From: Streptomyces sp. NBC_00457
GTDB lineage: Bacteria > Actinomycetota > Actinomycetes > Streptomycetales > Streptomycetaceae
NCBI RefSeq assembly: GCF_036014015.1
Contig: NZ_CP107905.1
Coordinates: 7,812,001-7,876,000, forward strand
DNA: 64,000 nucleotides
Reading direction: 5' to 3'
This document shows positions 63,669-64,000 of the stretch, piece after piece (position 1 is the stretch's first letter; every line of letters starts with the position of its first letter). The notes under the pieces are model-generated. The model made no database searches. It was not told where the DNA came from and was given only the letters and a program-made list of their open reading frames with translations. Made by a program: the position numbers and the translations under genes.

Positions 63669-64000
63669 GCGGGCAGCTCCGTGAGTGCGCCGAAGCGCTT
63701 CGGGGTGAAGGGGCGGGCCTCGTCCGGGAGTTCACCGGTGGCCAGCGCGTGGGCCATGGCGTCGCCGGTGACCGGCGTGAGCAGCACGCCGTTGCGGTAG
63801 TGGCCGGTGGCCAGCAGGAGGCCGGGGAGGTCCGTCGGGCCGAGCAGCGGCGCGTTGTCGGGGGAGCCGGGGCGCAGTCCGGCCCGGGTCTCCGTCAGCG
63901 GCAGCTCGGTGAGGCCGGGGACCAGCTCGTGCGCGTCGCGCAGCAGCTCGTAGACGCCGCCCGCAGTCACCGTCGTGTCCCAGCCCAGCTCCTCGCTGGT
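63665..64000 (-). CDS. thiO: Glycine oxidase ThiO, C-terminal part (runs off the window)
   Basis: The last 111 residues of an FAD enzyme that oxidises glycine to the imine used by ThiG. GLRPGSPDNAPLLGPTDLPGLLLATGHYRNGVLLTPVTG is the conserved C-terminal signature of the family. The 5' part lies beyond base 64000. First of the thiO-thiS-thiG run; its start and any TPP riboswitch are outside the window. Confidence 0.93.

Overview
The window is a piece of a Streptomyces chromosome. G+C content is very high, almost every codon ends in G or C, many genes start with GTG, and two start with TTG. Ribosome binding sites are GGAGG-like. The gene content is typical of the Streptomyces core: an aa3 oxidase/bc1 cluster with a diheme QcrC, the glkA locus with its 20-kDa upstream partner, a MacRS-like two-component pair, a bfd/bfr iron-storage pair with a DtxR-type iron box, and a fused TrpEG with a Trp leader peptide. 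From memory the order matches, in reverse numbering, the SCO2162 to SCO2108 segment of S. coelicolor. I see no prophage, integrative element, biosynthetic gene cluster, CRISPR array, rRNA or tRNA.

Layout. 1-4.4 kb: 3' part of an RND exporter, then a Ser/Thr kinase with an extracytoplasmic beta-propeller. 4.4-11.4 kb: nadA and erpA (divergent, sharing three copies of a palindrome), an acidic membrane protein, a PfkB-type kinase, and a cysteine desulfurase fused to a TusA domain. 11.7-21 kb: ctaC-ctaD-ctaF, an L,D-transpeptidase, a degenerate receiver protein on the opposite strand, then ctaE and qcrC-qcrA-qcrB. Together these encode the bc1-aa3 respiratory supercomplex, and several of its genes overlap by 4 bases. 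21-28 kb: trpD, a SAM-IV riboswitch with a class-V aminotransferase, glycerate kinase, a frameshifted SLC13 transporter, a fused remnant of a two-component system, and a rhomboid protease. 28.6-35.8 kb: a zinc-ribbon protein, a NYN RNase-like protein, two tandem NlpC/P60 hydrolases, a lipoprotein metallopeptidase, a binding protein without a signal peptide, and an AhpD-like protein beside a wrecked ECF41 sigma factor gene. 36.8-44.5 kb: GT87 and GT4 glycosyltransferases, cholesterol oxidase, acyl-CoA synthetase, a phosphoesterase and a START-like protein. 44.7-54 kb: an ArsA-like ATPase, the SCO2127-like gene, glkA, an EEP-family phosphatase, a hydrolase/membrane protein pair, an acyltransferase, macS-macR and pfkA. 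54-64 kb: trpEG and aroH (divergent), bfd, bfr, a molybdopterin protein, endonuclease IV, a PASTA kinase, and the thiO-thiS-thiG end of the thiamine operon.

Much of the unusual content lies between and inside the genes. A dispersed intergenic repeat occurs nine times, once inside the 5' end of a lipoprotein gene and once inside the ECF41 pseudogene. A second 65-bp repeat occurs twice. A third, LPH-encoding element sits in frame in ctaC and exactly at the junction of the two-component remnant. Several genes show recent damage: an 8-bp duplication in the transporter, a TGG-to-TGA change in a small membrane protein, and duplicated 3' ends left by collapsed tandem paralogs. I found no convincing new multi-gene system. 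The best undescribed signals are the triple palindrome between nadA and erpA, the palindrome over the ctaE start codon, the repeat-driven gene damage, and the PPi-type residue signature in the phosphofructokinase.
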